From Vanilla planifolia (Eukaryota > Streptophyta > Magnoliopsida > Asparagales > Orchidaceae): a stretch of DNA of 64,000 nt. Both the position numbers and the translations under genes were made by a program. Where the stretch lies: assembly GCA_023846275.1 (NCBI GenBank), contig JAIUJO010000069.1:1953242-2017241 (forward strand). The letters run 5' to 3'. A model generated the notes under the pieces. It did not search any database. It was not told the origin of the DNA and was given only the letters and a program-made list of their open reading frames with translations. Positions within the stretch are counted from its first letter, which is position 1, and each line of letters begins with the position of its first letter. Shown here in pieces: positions 11,851-22,842 of the stretch.

Positions 11851-14200
11851 TTTTTCAACAATACAAGGTCATGTAAAATTTTTCTTAACCATCACTTTTA
11901 AAAAATTGAATACTATTTTATATGGAGATTATCATAGAGTTTAGTAGTTGAAATTCATTAGTGTAATAATGGAGTGTTCTAAAGGCAAAAGTTGATATGT
12001 GAGAAAAAGGATGAGCATCGTAAAGCATTCAATGTGCTAATTTGAATTGATGTTGTAAGCTAATTGGTTACAATTCAATGATTTGGAGTTTCTCATTAAA
12101 ATAACTGTATGTCCCATTCAATATATTTGTTTGAATAAATGCAATACATAGAGGTATTCATAGTGACCATGGTTGATTCCACAAAACTTATCCATTCAAA
12201 TGATATAAACAAACATAAGAGCATTATTAATTGAATCACTGTATGAACATAATCATCACAGCAAACACTCTATTAAAATATTGGTGAAGTGATAAGAAAT
12301 GCTAATTAAAGAACTAAACTGGTCCAACTAAGATAGTATGCTAAATTGGATAAGTTTGACCAGTGTATTCATGTATTGTCAAAGTTGGACAACCTCAAAA
12401 AACCTTAGAAGCATTCTATACATGTCAAAATGGTATGTGCCATGCCACATTTTTAGATAATAACCATCTTATGATGAATTAAAATTTCAAAATGGTATGT
12501 GCCATGCCACATATTTAAAATCAATTAAGAAGTGTAATGTATTCAAAAAAATCACTTAATTATGCAAATGAAATATAAAGTTTGATGTATTGTTTAATAA
12601 AGCCATTGTACCTAATTGTTGCCATTGAACTTGTCCTTACATTGGGTTGATTAAGATGATGAATAGGCAAAAGAATCAAGTCATACCATTGATGAGCTTC
12701 TACAAAATTGCCATGTGATTGAATTAATAAATAGTTTCATTTTCTATTGGATCAAATAAGCAACACATTACTAACAAAGTGAAGGTCTTTCTCATTCTTT
12801 ACCCATCCAAATTCTACAGTGAAAAATAATTTCATTGGTAGCTTCCTAATTTAAGGTATTAATAGTATCAAAAACATTTTTAATATAATTTTAATACAAT
12901 TTATACTCAATTTACATCAACAAAAGTAGTCAAAATTTTATGTCTTTGCATTTTGGTTAAAACCAAGTTCATGTTTGACAAAAAAAAAATCTTGAAATGG
13001 GTTTGATTAGTGTTCTTTTGGAAAAATCTTGAAATTGGTTTCCCTTGAATGAGATGAGCAAATGTAAATAGGTTCATTCCATTAGCCAAAAATATGACCT
13101 GTTTGGCATGAGCTATAAAGCCCTAGATAGTTTATTGGAATTTAATTGTTTTAAAAGAGCTAAAAATATGATAAAATTTTGTGGTTGGTTTTCCAAGAAT
13201 TTTCTGCTTTTTTGTCAACCCCAACTTCACAGTGATTTCCAAAAGAAGGATCCAAGACAACCCAATGAACTTATTAAGGAATTTCACAAGTTTGATTATG
13301 GAAGGATTCATTAGATGACTTTCATTATGATTACTCAATAATATATGGACATCTCTTCTTATCATTTTAAATTAAATATTTGAAACTTTTTAGAATTTTT
13401 TTATGAATCTAGAATGTTTAAATGAATATGATTGCTAGCGAGTTAAGCTAATTGGTTTACTACTACATAGCCTTCTCATAATATGTGCTAGAATCAAATC
13501 ACATTACACTAAAATGAATTTATGTCATTCAAAAAGGTTAACGTATGCCAAGGGATTGCAATTCTTTAGCAAATCATTACATGGATTGATTTACTATTGG
13601 ATTCTACAATAATGCTCGATAGCCTATATTGTCCCTTAAGTTTAAAACAAATAATAATATCATGGCTTATCTTCTATATTTATATTAGATCCTTCATAAA
13701 TTGACAATGCATTGATTATTTCACCCAAGTGGTCTTCGATCACATGACCACAAACAAACAATGCATTGGTTTCTTATACTCAATCAAACAGTGTATAATT
13801 TGACAAAAGATTATGTTGGGGGAGTCCACTGAACTACCTTAAATGTTTTGCTTTCGCCCCTAAAAATTAGAGGAAGCAATGAATATTTTTACCAATTGAA
13901 GATTTATTGAGCTTCTCTACTTGCTTACACTACAATTGAAAATGGCATAGATATTATGTTGAACTCTATTTATAATAGAATTTACTAGGATTTTTTTCTA
14001 TTCATTAGTTTTAAATTTTTAACTTCCAAATGTTGCAAGATATGAGAGAAGGAAGAAGTCAAGGCACAAAAATAGATACAGAGTTTTTGAGACCACTATT
14101 CCACCAGGGTGGAAGAAATTGATGAACCATTTAATGTTTGTTTTGTTTAATGCCATGGATCATAGAAAAATGGTTCAATAAGTTTGTACACCTAGGACAA
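11850..14200. other. Unassigned sequence between dispersed repeat and split LINE
   Basis: Nothing recognisable as a gene. The plus (13108-13314, 68 codons) and minus (12907-13089 and 13132-13365) frames overlap each other and share no known motif. The region contains the 26-bp direct repeat at 12425-12512 and a local near-duplication of an AAATCTTGAAATxGGTTT word at about 12988 and 13023. Confidence 0.5.
12425..12512. repeat. 26-bp direct repeat, 62-bp spacing
   Basis: The 26 bases at 12425-12450 recur exactly at 12487-12512. The unit contains the near-palindrome ATGGTATGTGCCATGCCACAT. The 36 bp between the copies are not similar to the flanks. This could be a local duplication or a footprint of an excised element. 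Confidence 0.9.
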
Positions 14201-16700
14201 TCCATAAAATAAACAATTTGAGAGACACTATATGCATAGAAGGTCCATTTATCTTCAAATTAAAAATTCAAATTCCTATAATTGTTAGCAAACTGTAATA
14301 AATTAATAAGAGCCTTCCCATTATTAAGGGCATTTTGGATGGTAGATGAATATTCCTCTAAAGAAACTCATTCATCACTCTTCCTCTATCCAATTATCTT
14401 TATGCATGTTTTGTTATTGTAGTTTTGTAAGTGAACAACCAACTTCTTACCTTTGAATAAGGTGCTTTCAAGTAAAGAGATTGGATGGTAGTGCCTTTTG
14501 AATCTTAAGAGCTTCTTAATGTTATTCTCCTTCTTGTGTTTTATTTATTTACTCTCAAAAGAAAAAATATTTTATACAACAATTTCCAAATGTGATTAGT
14601 CATAGATCTTAAAGAAAAATATATTGATACTTCGAATGGACTTTTTTACACCTATTGAGAAGAGGATAAAATTTAACTATTATGTCCAAATAGGAATCTG
14701 GTTTATAACCTCTCGAAGTTGCGTAGTGATTCACTACACCTTATATATGTAGATTGCTTAAACCTCTTCTTAGTGCTTTAGTTATAAAAAGGAATAGGCT
14801 TAAAGATAGATGGTAACCTTGCTTTAGCAATGGGATGATTAAGAGCACCGTTGTCTCTGAAATTAATGAATAGTAGTTAATTTTTTTTATAGATACTTAT
14901 GACTAGATTAATAAATTAACTATTAAAATTAAACTTATGTATTACTTTTTAGGAAACTTGCATGATATATGTTTGAATGAGTTTCTATGTATGGTTTGAT
15001 AATAGAGTTATTAATTTGACCTTGCAATTTAAAACATCAAAGTAGTTCTTATGCAAAAAGATATTTATTTGATTTCTCCTTTGTAAAAGTTGATTGTTCC
15101 ATTGAGATGAGTGTGTGGACAAGAAAGATTGTAGGCTAACAAATAATAACTTAAAAGTTTTTTAAAAGAATTTATAAGTGCAAATTAGTCTATAATCTTT
15201 AAAAGATTTAGTGCAACAGGTCCTTGGAAGAAAGATTATATTGGCTCTAATAAATTATCTAAGTAATATGTTTCCAATAGGAGAGTCATTGATGGCTTCA
15301 TAATTTTCACCTAAATTAAGAATGCTTGTAAAAGAAATTATTAAACCCATCTAATTTAAATGCACTTGCAAAATCCACAAAAAAATTATTTTTTGTTTTT
15401 CCCCGACACAAATTTGTTAAACTAGCATCATATTCCTTTTCAGTGAGTCTATGGTTAATAAAGCAAAGCTCATCCCATTTTGCTTGGTAGAGACAATATA
15501 TAAGCGAAATGTGAAGCAACCCACAACATATTGGACAGTTAAAGCCTCCTCTGAGAGCCAACTCTAACTTGCATTATTAATTCATTTTCTATTAAGCTTA
15601 CTTTGCCTATTTTTGGCCATTATGTGGATGAAAGTTTTTCTTTTATTACCTTGCTTGATCCACATAGTACTTTCCTTCAAGCTTTTAATACATCTCCACC
15701 ATTTTAGTAGCCATGAACAACTAATCCTAAGTTTGGTTACTTCAAAAGTTTATAATTCTTTTATAGCTTCTTAAGGACTCTTCTTTCTCCAAAAGTGGCT
15801 CTTCTAATTCTTGAATCATCTAGAATATATTACCAAATTGAGCTTTCTTCCTGGTGAGTTTTATGTTTCCTTATTTTTAATTTAGGGCCCTCATTCCTAA
15901 ATCAACAATTCAAAAAATCTTGTTCTAACCATGCTTTGGATAGAATTCTATGGTTTCAATCCATGTGCTTTGGAATTTTAATTGTCTTTGAATAGATCTA
16001 ATTGTTGGAGGAAGGATAAAAAAATTGAGTATTCTAATAGGAACTAGTTCATAAGTTAAACCACTATATTGGAATTGTCTTGAGCTAATCTTGATTCATT
16101 AAAGTTCTTTCTAGAAGAGTGATATTTAAATTCTTTAACCTTAGTAATGACAAAATTCTCCCTACCATCCAAGAAAGACAATTAGCCTCCATCATAAATC
16201 TTTAAACCCACCAAAGATCTCTTCTATTAATGAAATAGTTCTTGGCATACAAAAGCTATTTCATTATTTGTCCTTGGATGCAATACAACTAAAACCCCTA
16301 TACTTTGTTAGAGATGTTCTCACAATAGAAAAACTATAGCTCATTGAATGATGTCCATTTGTTTGTTGCCTTCAAAATGTTCAAAAAATGAAGTTAATTT
16401 TATGAAATTTGATCATGTTGTTAAGGCATGAATCTTTTGTAGAATTAACTACCCCATTAATATTCAATGTCAGGATATTATTCATTATAATCTATAATGT
16501 TTGTAGTTTGAGAAGGCTAATGTCATTTTTATACCATTTTAAGGAAAATTACTTTTTTGCATTCCATTTAGTAGCTTTTCATCTTGACAAGTGATTGATA
16601 GCCACTATAAAGCCATATTAGTCCAACTAAAAAAGGTTAAGTGCCTTTGCTTATTCCTAAAGATCCTTGCTAAAGCTTTTGAAAAATTGGATGTCTATTT
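14200..16700 (-). mobile_element. Split LINE, 3' part (RT and endonuclease; copy 2)
   Basis: Minus-strand LINE sequence collinear with copy 1 from its 3' side (about 4.4 kb there) up to about 6.62 kb. Homology stops abruptly near 16.69-16.71 kb, just short of ORF1. It resumes at 23.39 kb, at a copy 1 position only about 70 bp further on (about 6.69 kb). That is strong evidence that this segment and 23.39-24.45 kb were one LINE, later split by the gypsy element between them. All reading frames are broken. Confidence 0.8.
15080..15561 (-). pseudogene. LINE reverse transcriptase segment (copy 2)
   Basis: The minus-strand open stretch 15316-15561 ends with LDGFNNFFYKHS, the PGPDGFxxxFYKxxW signature at the start of plant LINE RT. 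Downstream (15080-15310) frame-shifted sequence keeps remnants of the PKxxxPxxxxDFRPI and NxLK..LPxxIxxxQSxFxxGR blocks, for example FYKGEIK where SAFVPGRxI is expected. It is homologous to 5176-5400 and the sequence just below it. The upstream part of the open stretch corresponds to the linker between endonuclease and RT. Confidence 0.8.
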
Positions 16701-16709
16701 GTTACCACT

Positions 16710-17000
16710 TATCATGCCTCACCTACAAGCACGTTGTGCTTGGTGGCATGTGAAATCTATGCACATTCCATTAACGTAGTGGATGACACAAAATCTACAT
16801 TTTGGATGCTTGGGTCCATGGTCAAATGTGTCTAGTGAAAATTAAAATATTTGACATTTTGAAATAAAATGTGTCTCCAACCTTCGTATAAGGAGGCAAG
16901 AATGATGAACAAAAGAGGGAGAGGTTCTTTGGAGGATCAATCTTCTTATGCAAGCACAAGTTATTTCATTAACACAATAATTAGAGGTGTTAATAGGGAT
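16710..17000 (+). repeat. 5' LTR remnant of the nested gypsy element
   Basis: This aligns with the 3' LTR at 22.84-23.39 kb. The clearest match is 16825-16880 against 23155-23215: GTGTC, then a shared AAATTAAAATATT word, then TAATAAAAT/AAATAAAAT. A weaker match follows, a TATAAxGxAGxxAAxAATxAxxAA stretch at 16887-16920 against 23210-23245. Both copies probably begin near TGCCTCAC (16714 and 22843). This copy is shorter, so it has deletions or is truncated. The 3' limit is uncertain, and no primer-binding site was recognised. Confidence 0.55.
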
Positions 17001-17164
17001 GGTGTTAAAAAATCAATAGACTCCATCATAAATTTGAAAGAAAAGCCACCATACAAACAAAATGTTTCTAAATTTGGGACACTTAGGGTTACATTGAGGA
17101 TGCCATTATTAATTTTCCTATTCAATTCTTTAGAATTGATAAGGTGTGTTCAAGTTAGATATAC

Positions 17165-17860
17165 CCTATTAATGATACTATTGATGCAAAAACATTAGAT
17201 GCCTAATTAAATCAACTTGAGACCTATTTCTCCATATGCAACTACTCTTCGTTTAACAAAGTAGCATTTGCTTGATTGAAAATGTTGAGCCATGCATTGG
17301 CCGAGTTGAACATAAATTTAAGAACTAATTTGGATATACATCTAATATGGAGTCTATTTAAGAAATTAATTTGAGAAAAAAATTTATCCCATAGTTTGTG
17401 TATGAAAGGTATAGGAAGTAGCTTTGTCTTTAATATCGACAACTGCAAAGAATCTAAGATTGCGCCATTAAATTTCAAAGACTTGCTATTGTATTAAGGA
17501 TATCTATTGCAAAGATGTAGATTTTACTATGTATTTTTAAGGTTTTTATTATCCTATTGAGACATAACTAACATTGTTCCCTACATAATCTTTGGTATAA
17601 GCAAGCACATTTACAATGGCCATTGATATAATGGCCATTGAAATGAAGAACAAAAATATGGAACCAAAGACATTACATTTCACACTTTAGGAGGATTAAC
17701 ACTAATATAATGAACAAACAAAAAAGGATAGATTAATATCAAATAAGGTGGATGATAGCCACAATAATAACAATAGCATTTACAAGTGTGAGTCACAAAA
17801 ATTGTACCCACTACAAAAAGCAAGGCCTATGAGAAAAATGTTGGATTCTTTACACTAATC
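17165..17860 (+). pseudogene. gag remnant of Ty3/gypsy element
   Basis: Gag forms the particle around retrotransposon RNA. With frame corrections, 17165-17420 reads as the plant gypsy gag core. A DAKTLDA(stop)LNQLETYF segment (from 17182) corresponds to the xAxxVDxWLxQMExYF motif. Then come KVAFA and SHALA, where family members have KVxFAxxxLxGxAxxWW. A LFKKLI segment follows, where WxxFKxxLxxxF is expected. A CysCysHisCys zinc knuckle is not visible. One readable frame at 16869-17198 starts upstream in LTR or leader sequence and enters this region in the wrong frame. It is not the original start. Confidence 0.7.
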
Positions 17861-18054
17861 TTTTCTCAGACACGTCTCAGAAAAGTAGGGAAAAATATCT
17901 TTCTTGCAACTAAAATTAAGACTATCATTGAGGTTTCACAATAAAATGATAACACTCTATGTCATTTGGTAAGGTCAATAGGGCTTATAATTAATGAAAT
18001 CATTATAGGAAGAGTGGAACTCATTTCAATCTATATTAAAGTTGATGAGTTGGT

Positions 18055-18370
18055 TAATGCTATCATAGACACTAGTAGTTGGAAAAATTTTGATCTTTAA
18101 AGGCCTTGTGCAGAAGCTCTACTTAAAAAGTGGTACATATCCAAGCCCCATTCACATGGGTTGAGTCAAAAGGCCTCTAAAGCCAGGGTTTACAGAACAT
18201 ATAAGGTAAAATTTAAAATTACTTAAGAATATATTGATGAAGTTGTCCATGAAGCAGTACTATTAGATGTTTGCCATGTCATCTTTTGCTAGTGATACTT
18301 GTGGAATCAAGATGATATATACTATTGTTAAGCTGAATAGTATGAAATCAGTAAGGATGGATAGAAATTT
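18055..18370 (+). pseudogene. Retropepsin (protease) remnant of Ty3/gypsy element
   Basis: The active-site strand reads AIIDTSSWKNF from 18059, matching ALVDTGAxHNFI with Gly changed to Ser. A KPHSHGLSQKASKARV segment follows (family KPHPYPLGWVxKDAxLxV). Then comes YIDEVVHEAVLLDVCHVI (family FIDEVELDVVPLDVCGVV). Finally, near 18330-18365, a Tyr-containing stretch ends in SKDG, where NQYxLxKDG is expected. Order and spacing fit the aspartic protease that cleaves Gag-Pol. Internal stops make it non-functional. Confidence 0.8.
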
Positions 18371-18654
18371 AATATAATATGGAACAAAGGAAAGTTAATT
18401 GTAAATATTATTGCTGTTAGCCATGTAAAGAGATTAGAAAATAAATGTTTAAATTATAAGTTATTTTAATTACACCTAAGAAGTTGAATATTGGTTCCAA
18501 AAATATATTAATCTTCCTAAACAACTTAAGTAGATACTAAGAGAATATTCTACAAAATTTACTAGTGCAATTGCCAAATTGTGTTGTGAAGCATCAGATT
18601 AACTTTTATCAAATTAACACTTAAAAATATAGATATGTATCATAACATAATAGT

Positions 18655-19400
18655 AAAAAATGAAGTGATTAATAAGAAAGCTATAGAGTTATTGAAAAAT
18701 GGAGTACTAAAGCCTAATTCACCATTTGCCCCTCTAGTGGAATTAATGCAGAAAGGATGGAAGTTGGCACATTTGTGTGGATTGTAGAGCACTTAACAAA
18801 ATCACTTATACAAATAGGTATATATTATGAAGAATTAATGATATATTACACCAACTAAAGCATGCAAGAGCATTCAAAAAATTAGATGTCTAAGCAAGGT
18901 ATAATCAAGTTCATATTGCAAAAGGACAAACTTTGAAAAAAACTTTCAAAACTTTACAAAGATTGCTTGAGTGGCTAGTAGTGGTGTTTGGTTTGTGTAA
19001 TGCTCAAGCAACATTCATGTGACTAGTGAATGGCCTTCTACTCCCTTAGAAGGTTTTTTTTCTTGTCTACCTTGATGACATTCTCATTTATAGTAGTACA
19101 CATGAAGGATAGATAAAGAATTTATGGAAGGTGTTTGACATACTACAATAGTATTATTTGTAGTTAAATGAGAAGTTGTGTGAGTATGCAATGGAAACTA
19201 TTTTATATTTGGGATATTAAGTTGGAAAGGGTTAAATAAACATTGATAAGGACAAGATTAATGCAATTGAGAAATGGTGTAAACCTCGTGATGTTACCAA
19301 TGTCATGGGTTTTCATAAAGCTTGTCAATACCTAAGAAATTTCATCAAAGAATTCTTTGAAAGAATAGCACCGTTTCATGCACTAGCATGCCGACCTCTA
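18655..19400 (+). pseudogene. Reverse transcriptase remnant of Ty3/gypsy element
   Basis: RT copies element RNA into DNA. Recognisable blocks in order: the entry helix ELLKNGVLKP (about 18690); WKLAHLC near 18760, a degraded WRMCVDYRALN, followed by LNKIT; RRINDILHQLKHA with KKLDV near 18890 (palm motif A region); LEWLVVVFGLCNAQATFM at 18966-19019 (motif B); the catalytic box LVYLDDILIYS at 19062-19094 with both aspartates intact; LYLGY; and finally QYLRNFIKEF (thumb). Spacing matches the family. Stops occur, for example in the CVDYR block and right after KKLDV. Confidence 0.9.
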
Positions 19401-19800
19401 AAGAGGTAATTTTTGAAGCTCCAATTCTAGCTCTACCAATCTACAATATCCAATTGAGATTCAAGTAGATGCATCAGGGTGAGTTATTGATGTTGTTTTA
19501 AAGGAATATGACAAGGTGCTTGCATACTATTCTAAATTACTTCTAAGAGAATAAAAAAATCTAATCAGTGATAAAGAGTTGGTTTGTTTACATCAATCTA
19601 TAAAGTAATAGAGGCCATATACCCCTAAAAAATAATTCACAGCACATTCAATTCATTAGCCACACCGATATTTGTAGACTTAATCATAGATAAAACATGT
19701 ACGACACCTCTAGTTGTTGTCATACCTACAATAATTATGCCTGATTATTAAATATCAGAAAGGCACTTTGAAAAATCTTATAAATATGCTTCCTTGTCCT
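19400..19800 (+). pseudogene. RNase H remnant of Ty3/gypsy element
   Basis: This follows the RT thumb. It opens with PLKR and a short APILALP-like segment. The segment IQVDASG at about 19459-19479 carries the first catalytic Asp of RNase H. Then come LAYYSKLL (family IAYxSRxL) and ISDKELVCL (family YxxxEKELLAxV). The domain ends with IKYQKGTLKNLINMLPCPP near 19740-19790, matching xYxKGxxNxxADALSRPP. RNase H removes the RNA strand during cDNA synthesis. Confidence 0.8.
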
Positions 19801-19949
19801 CCTTCAATCTTACAATGATTAACAACTGCTACGCAAACAAAACCTATAGAATTTAAAGAGTAAGTTATGAAGTCTTAAGATGACCCCAATTTTTGAAAAT
19901 TTTACCAAGAGAAAAATGAGGTAAATACTCAAAGTACTTTATCACAAAT

Positions 19950-20430
19950 AAAGTGTTGTACATCAAGATGGTGAAAAAAAATGATGCATAAGTGTAGCTC
20001 ACATTTGCAAGGCCTTGAGACACATTGGAGTTTCAAAGACCACTCTTAATTTTCAAAGCTATGTTATTATTGACCCCGCATGATTTTAGATGTTAAGAAA
20101 TTTATTGATGGTGAATGCTTTTTGTTGCAACAAAACCATCAGGTCATATATCACAACTATATATACTATTACCAGTACTGACAAGTCCTTGGAATAATAT
20201 CTTAATGAATTTTATCAATTATCTATTAATGACTTCATGAGGACATAATTACCTATTTGTAGTGGTTGATAGAATTTCCAAGATGGTCAAAGTAATGTCA
20301 TACAAATAAGGGATTACGAGTGACCAAGTAATTATCTTTTTCATCCAAAAAAGTATGTGTACCATTGATGGCTAGGGTAATGTCATATTGTAGATTTGAT
20401 TAAGCAATCATTTTACCTATTTAAGTAGAA
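19950..20430 (+). pseudogene. Integrase remnant, zinc domain and first half of core
   Basis: The HHCC region is degraded (IGVSKTT near 20020 for GHFGxxKT; a Cys-rich CCNKTIR-type segment near 20120). The catalytic core is clear at about 20170-20290: a SPWNNILMNF segment (family PWEDISMDFI, core Asp replaced by Asn), then GHNYLFVVVDRISKMVKV (family GHDxIFVVVDRFSKMAHF). A weaker block at 20330-20400 corresponds to LFFxxxVRLHGLPxSIVSDRD. Homology fades near 20430, where unrelated AT-rich DNA starts. The rest of the integrase is found past the GAA tract. Confidence 0.8.
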
Positions 20431-21980
20431 AATAAATTAACAAATGAATAATTATATATTGTCAAGAAAAAATAATTGTTCATGATCCTTCAATCAAATC
20501 TTGAAAAAATATTTTCAACTTATTTTATATAATTGTTTTATACAAAATTTAGAAAATTAAAAATCACTTCTATCATGAAATCAATCAATCAATCTTGAAA
20601 AAAATAATTAATTAATCTTGTAAAATTATTGTAGATTTTTTATGCTTAAATCAAAAAATTAAAAAAACTAAATTCTATATCTATACAACTATTTTATTTT
20701 TATCTTCAAAAATGTATCAAAATTTAATTGATCAATTTTTCAACCTCACTCTCCTAAACATTTTTCATCCAAAACATTTGAAATAAACAAAATTCTAAAT
20801 TTCATGATGCAATGAAAAAAAACTGGTCATTTATTTAAAAAGATGAACAAACCCTAATTAAACATAAGCCTTATGAAAAATGGAGAATGAAATACTAAAA
20901 AATGCATACGTGGCCATACTAGTTTTGCAAAAAAAACTAAACCACCATAACACATTAATCCACAGCATAGGAAACCACTCTCTTTATCCAACTAAAAGCC
21001 CAATTCGAGTTATAACTTGAAGAAGAGGAAGAAGAAAGAAAGAAAGAAAATGAGAAGAAGAAGAAGAACTAATAAAAGATCAAGAAGGAGGTGGAGGAGG
21101 GGAACAAAGAAGTAAGAATGGAGAAGATGAAGAAGAAGAAGAAGAAGAAAGAAAGTAGACAATGAAAGTAAGAAAGAAGAAGAAGAAGAAGAAGAAAGAA
21201 AGTAGACAATGAAAGTAAGAAAGAAGAAGAAGAAGAAGAAGAAAGAAAGTAAGAAAAGGAAGAAGATGAAGAAGAAAGAGAGAATGAATTGAAGAAAGAA
21301 AGAAAGAATAAGAAAGAGAAGAAGAAAAGAAAAAGAAGTCAAAGAAGAAAGGAACAAAGAATGAAAGGAAAAAATAAATAAAGAAAGATGAAGAAGAAGA
21401 TGAAGTAGAAGTACTAGAAGAAGAAGAAGAAAGAGAGATAGAAAGAAACAATCAGTGAATGAAAGAGAGACGAAGGAGAAGTAGAATAAGAATAATAATA
21501 AGAAGAAGATGATGATGATGGAGAAGAAGAAGAAGTGGAACAAGAAGAAGATGAAGGACAAGAGGAAGGAAGACAAGATAAAGAGGAAGAAGAAAAAGAA
21601 GAATAAGATGGAAAAGAAGAAGAAGAAGAAGAATTAGAGGAAGTATAAGATGAGGAAGAAGTAAAAGAAGAAGAGGAAGAAGTAAAAAAAGTGGAAGAAG
21701 ATGAAGGAGAGGAAGAAGATAAAGAAGGAGAGGAAGAAGATAAAGAAGTAGAAGAAGAAGAAGAAGAAGAAGAAGAAGAAAAATAAGTCAGAGTAGAAGA
21801 AGAAGAAGAAGAAGGGAAATTCCCCATCCTTAACATATCAAATCATGATATTCAACTATTGAATAAATTTAAGTGAGCAATGTAGGAAATGAGCGATAGC
21901 ACTTTTATAAAGAAGGGAAATTGCTTGAAATGAGAGTATTTTATTGTAGTAAGCAAAGTAGGAAATGATGGAAACCACTT
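20430..21980. other. Insertion inside integrase: AT-rich DNA plus purine tract
   Basis: About 1.5 kb separates two halves of one integrase, where about 200 bp would be expected. The left part (20430-21000) is AT-rich with no recognisable motif. The right part is dominated by the GAA-rich tract at 21018-21835. Either an element carrying a purine tract inserted here, or a small GAA repeat expanded within the integrase remnant. The exact right edge lies somewhere in 21840-21980. Confidence 0.55.
21018..21835 (+). repeat. GAA-rich polypurine microsatellite tract, ~0.8 kb
   Basis: The plus strand is almost all A and G, built of GAA, GAAA, GAT and GGA units. The left part contains a higher-order tandem: a 47-bp unit with GAAAGTAGACAATGAAAGTA starts at 21151 and 21198, and a degraded third unit at about 21245. 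The right part is nearly pure (GAA)n, for example 21748-21780. Minus-strand frames here (Ser/Phe/Leu-rich, up to 188 codons) arise from the TTC repeat and are not genes. Mirror-symmetric purine tracts of this type can form triplex DNA. Confidence 0.95.
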
Positions 21981-22550
21981 TTTGCCAAGAAAACTTGTAG
22001 TTTATAATGTACAACATCCAAAAACATGGAAAGATAGTGTTATATATGTGTAGGTTTCATAAAATCATATTGTGCATGAATTGATAAATAAGAACTCTTT
22101 CAAGTCTTTTTTTTGTTAATCCTACCCAAAGCTTACTACACTTGAATTTCAAGATGAAAGAAATAGGAGAATTTAGAAGTGATATTGAGCAAAAAGCTCA
22201 AAACCTTCTAGATTCAATACATGAAATATGTTTCAATGCCAAAAGACAACTACTCAAGTCATAGAAAAAGTATAAGAGAAGACATGACCAACATAGAGTT
22301 TAAAAGATGCTCACAAAAGATAACCTTATTTGGCTTCATATTAGAAAGGAAAGATTTAAAGTACATGGAAAGAAGATAAAAGTAATATGATATATTCATT
22401 TCAAGATAATATTAGGAATTATTGGTAATACATATCTAGTTGATTGACTAGAATATATGGAAATGTTCTTAGTAGTTAATAAGGTTAACTTGAAAGCTTA
22501 ATGAGCCATTTTTGTTTGATGATGAACATTAAAAACACTTACCACAAATG
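21980..22550 (+). pseudogene. Integrase remnant, C-terminal part with GPY/F region
   Basis: This continues the integrase after the insertion. HPKTWKDSVIYV near 22015-22050 matches the HPxxWDExLxYVQFAYN block. From 22170 the frame reads through AQNLLDSIHE and NAKRQLLKS, then KKYKRRHDQHRV near 22265-22305, a very close match to plant gypsy KYKxRHDKHRV. Next come NLIWLHIRKERFKVHGKK (22320-22375; family VWLHIxKERFPxGxxxKL) and, near 22440-22500, LEYMEMFLVVNKVNLK (family LPxYMxMYSVVNVENLK). The C-terminal domain binds DNA and helps position integration. Confidence 0.85.
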
Positions 22551-22840
22551 GAAGGCTTTCTTAAGAAAGATGATAACATCTTAAATTAAGATAACATAAT
22601 CTAGAAAGGGATCATTACGATAACAAGCAAGGCCTAGACTTTATACCAAATTGTGAAGAAGGGAAAAAGACTTACTACTACAAAATGTATAGCTTGGAGA
22701 AAGGTTAGTCATTATTCCCTCATATTTGTTTCGAGTAATAATGAAAAAATAAGGACTAGTGGATCTAGTCAAATTGATTCCATGAAACTAAAGAAATTAG
22801 CCAAAACTAGAGGAAGGAGGCGTAAAAACATTACATGTTC
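22550..22840 (+). other. Post-pol leader of the gypsy 3' end
   Basis: This lies between the integrase C-terminus and the 3' LTR. It holds most of a 76-codon open frame (22653-22883) with a basic KTRGRRRKN segment. That is consistent with the variable C-terminal tail of Pol, but it is not identifiable. A purine-rich run, AACTAGAGGAAGGAGG, at about 22805-22820 is a candidate polypurine tract for plus-strand priming. It lies some 20 bp before the inferred LTR start, so this is tentative. Confidence 0.4.
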
Positions 22841-22842
22841 TG

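Noticed and set aside
13108..13365. Overlapping plus and minus frames as a small gene pair
   Set aside because: They are fully overlapping, short, without motifs, and typical of chance frames in this composition.
16869..17198. 109-codon plus frame as a stand-alone gene
   Set aside because: It spans the 5' LTR or leader and the start of the gypsy gag region, and crosses the gag core out of frame. It is a by-product of a decayed element.
21010..21836. Minus-strand frames of 188, 123 and 140 codons rich in Ser, Phe and Leu
   Set aside because: They are translations of a TTC-rich repeat in several frames at once. There is no domain, and length comes from lack of stop codons in the repeat, not from selection.
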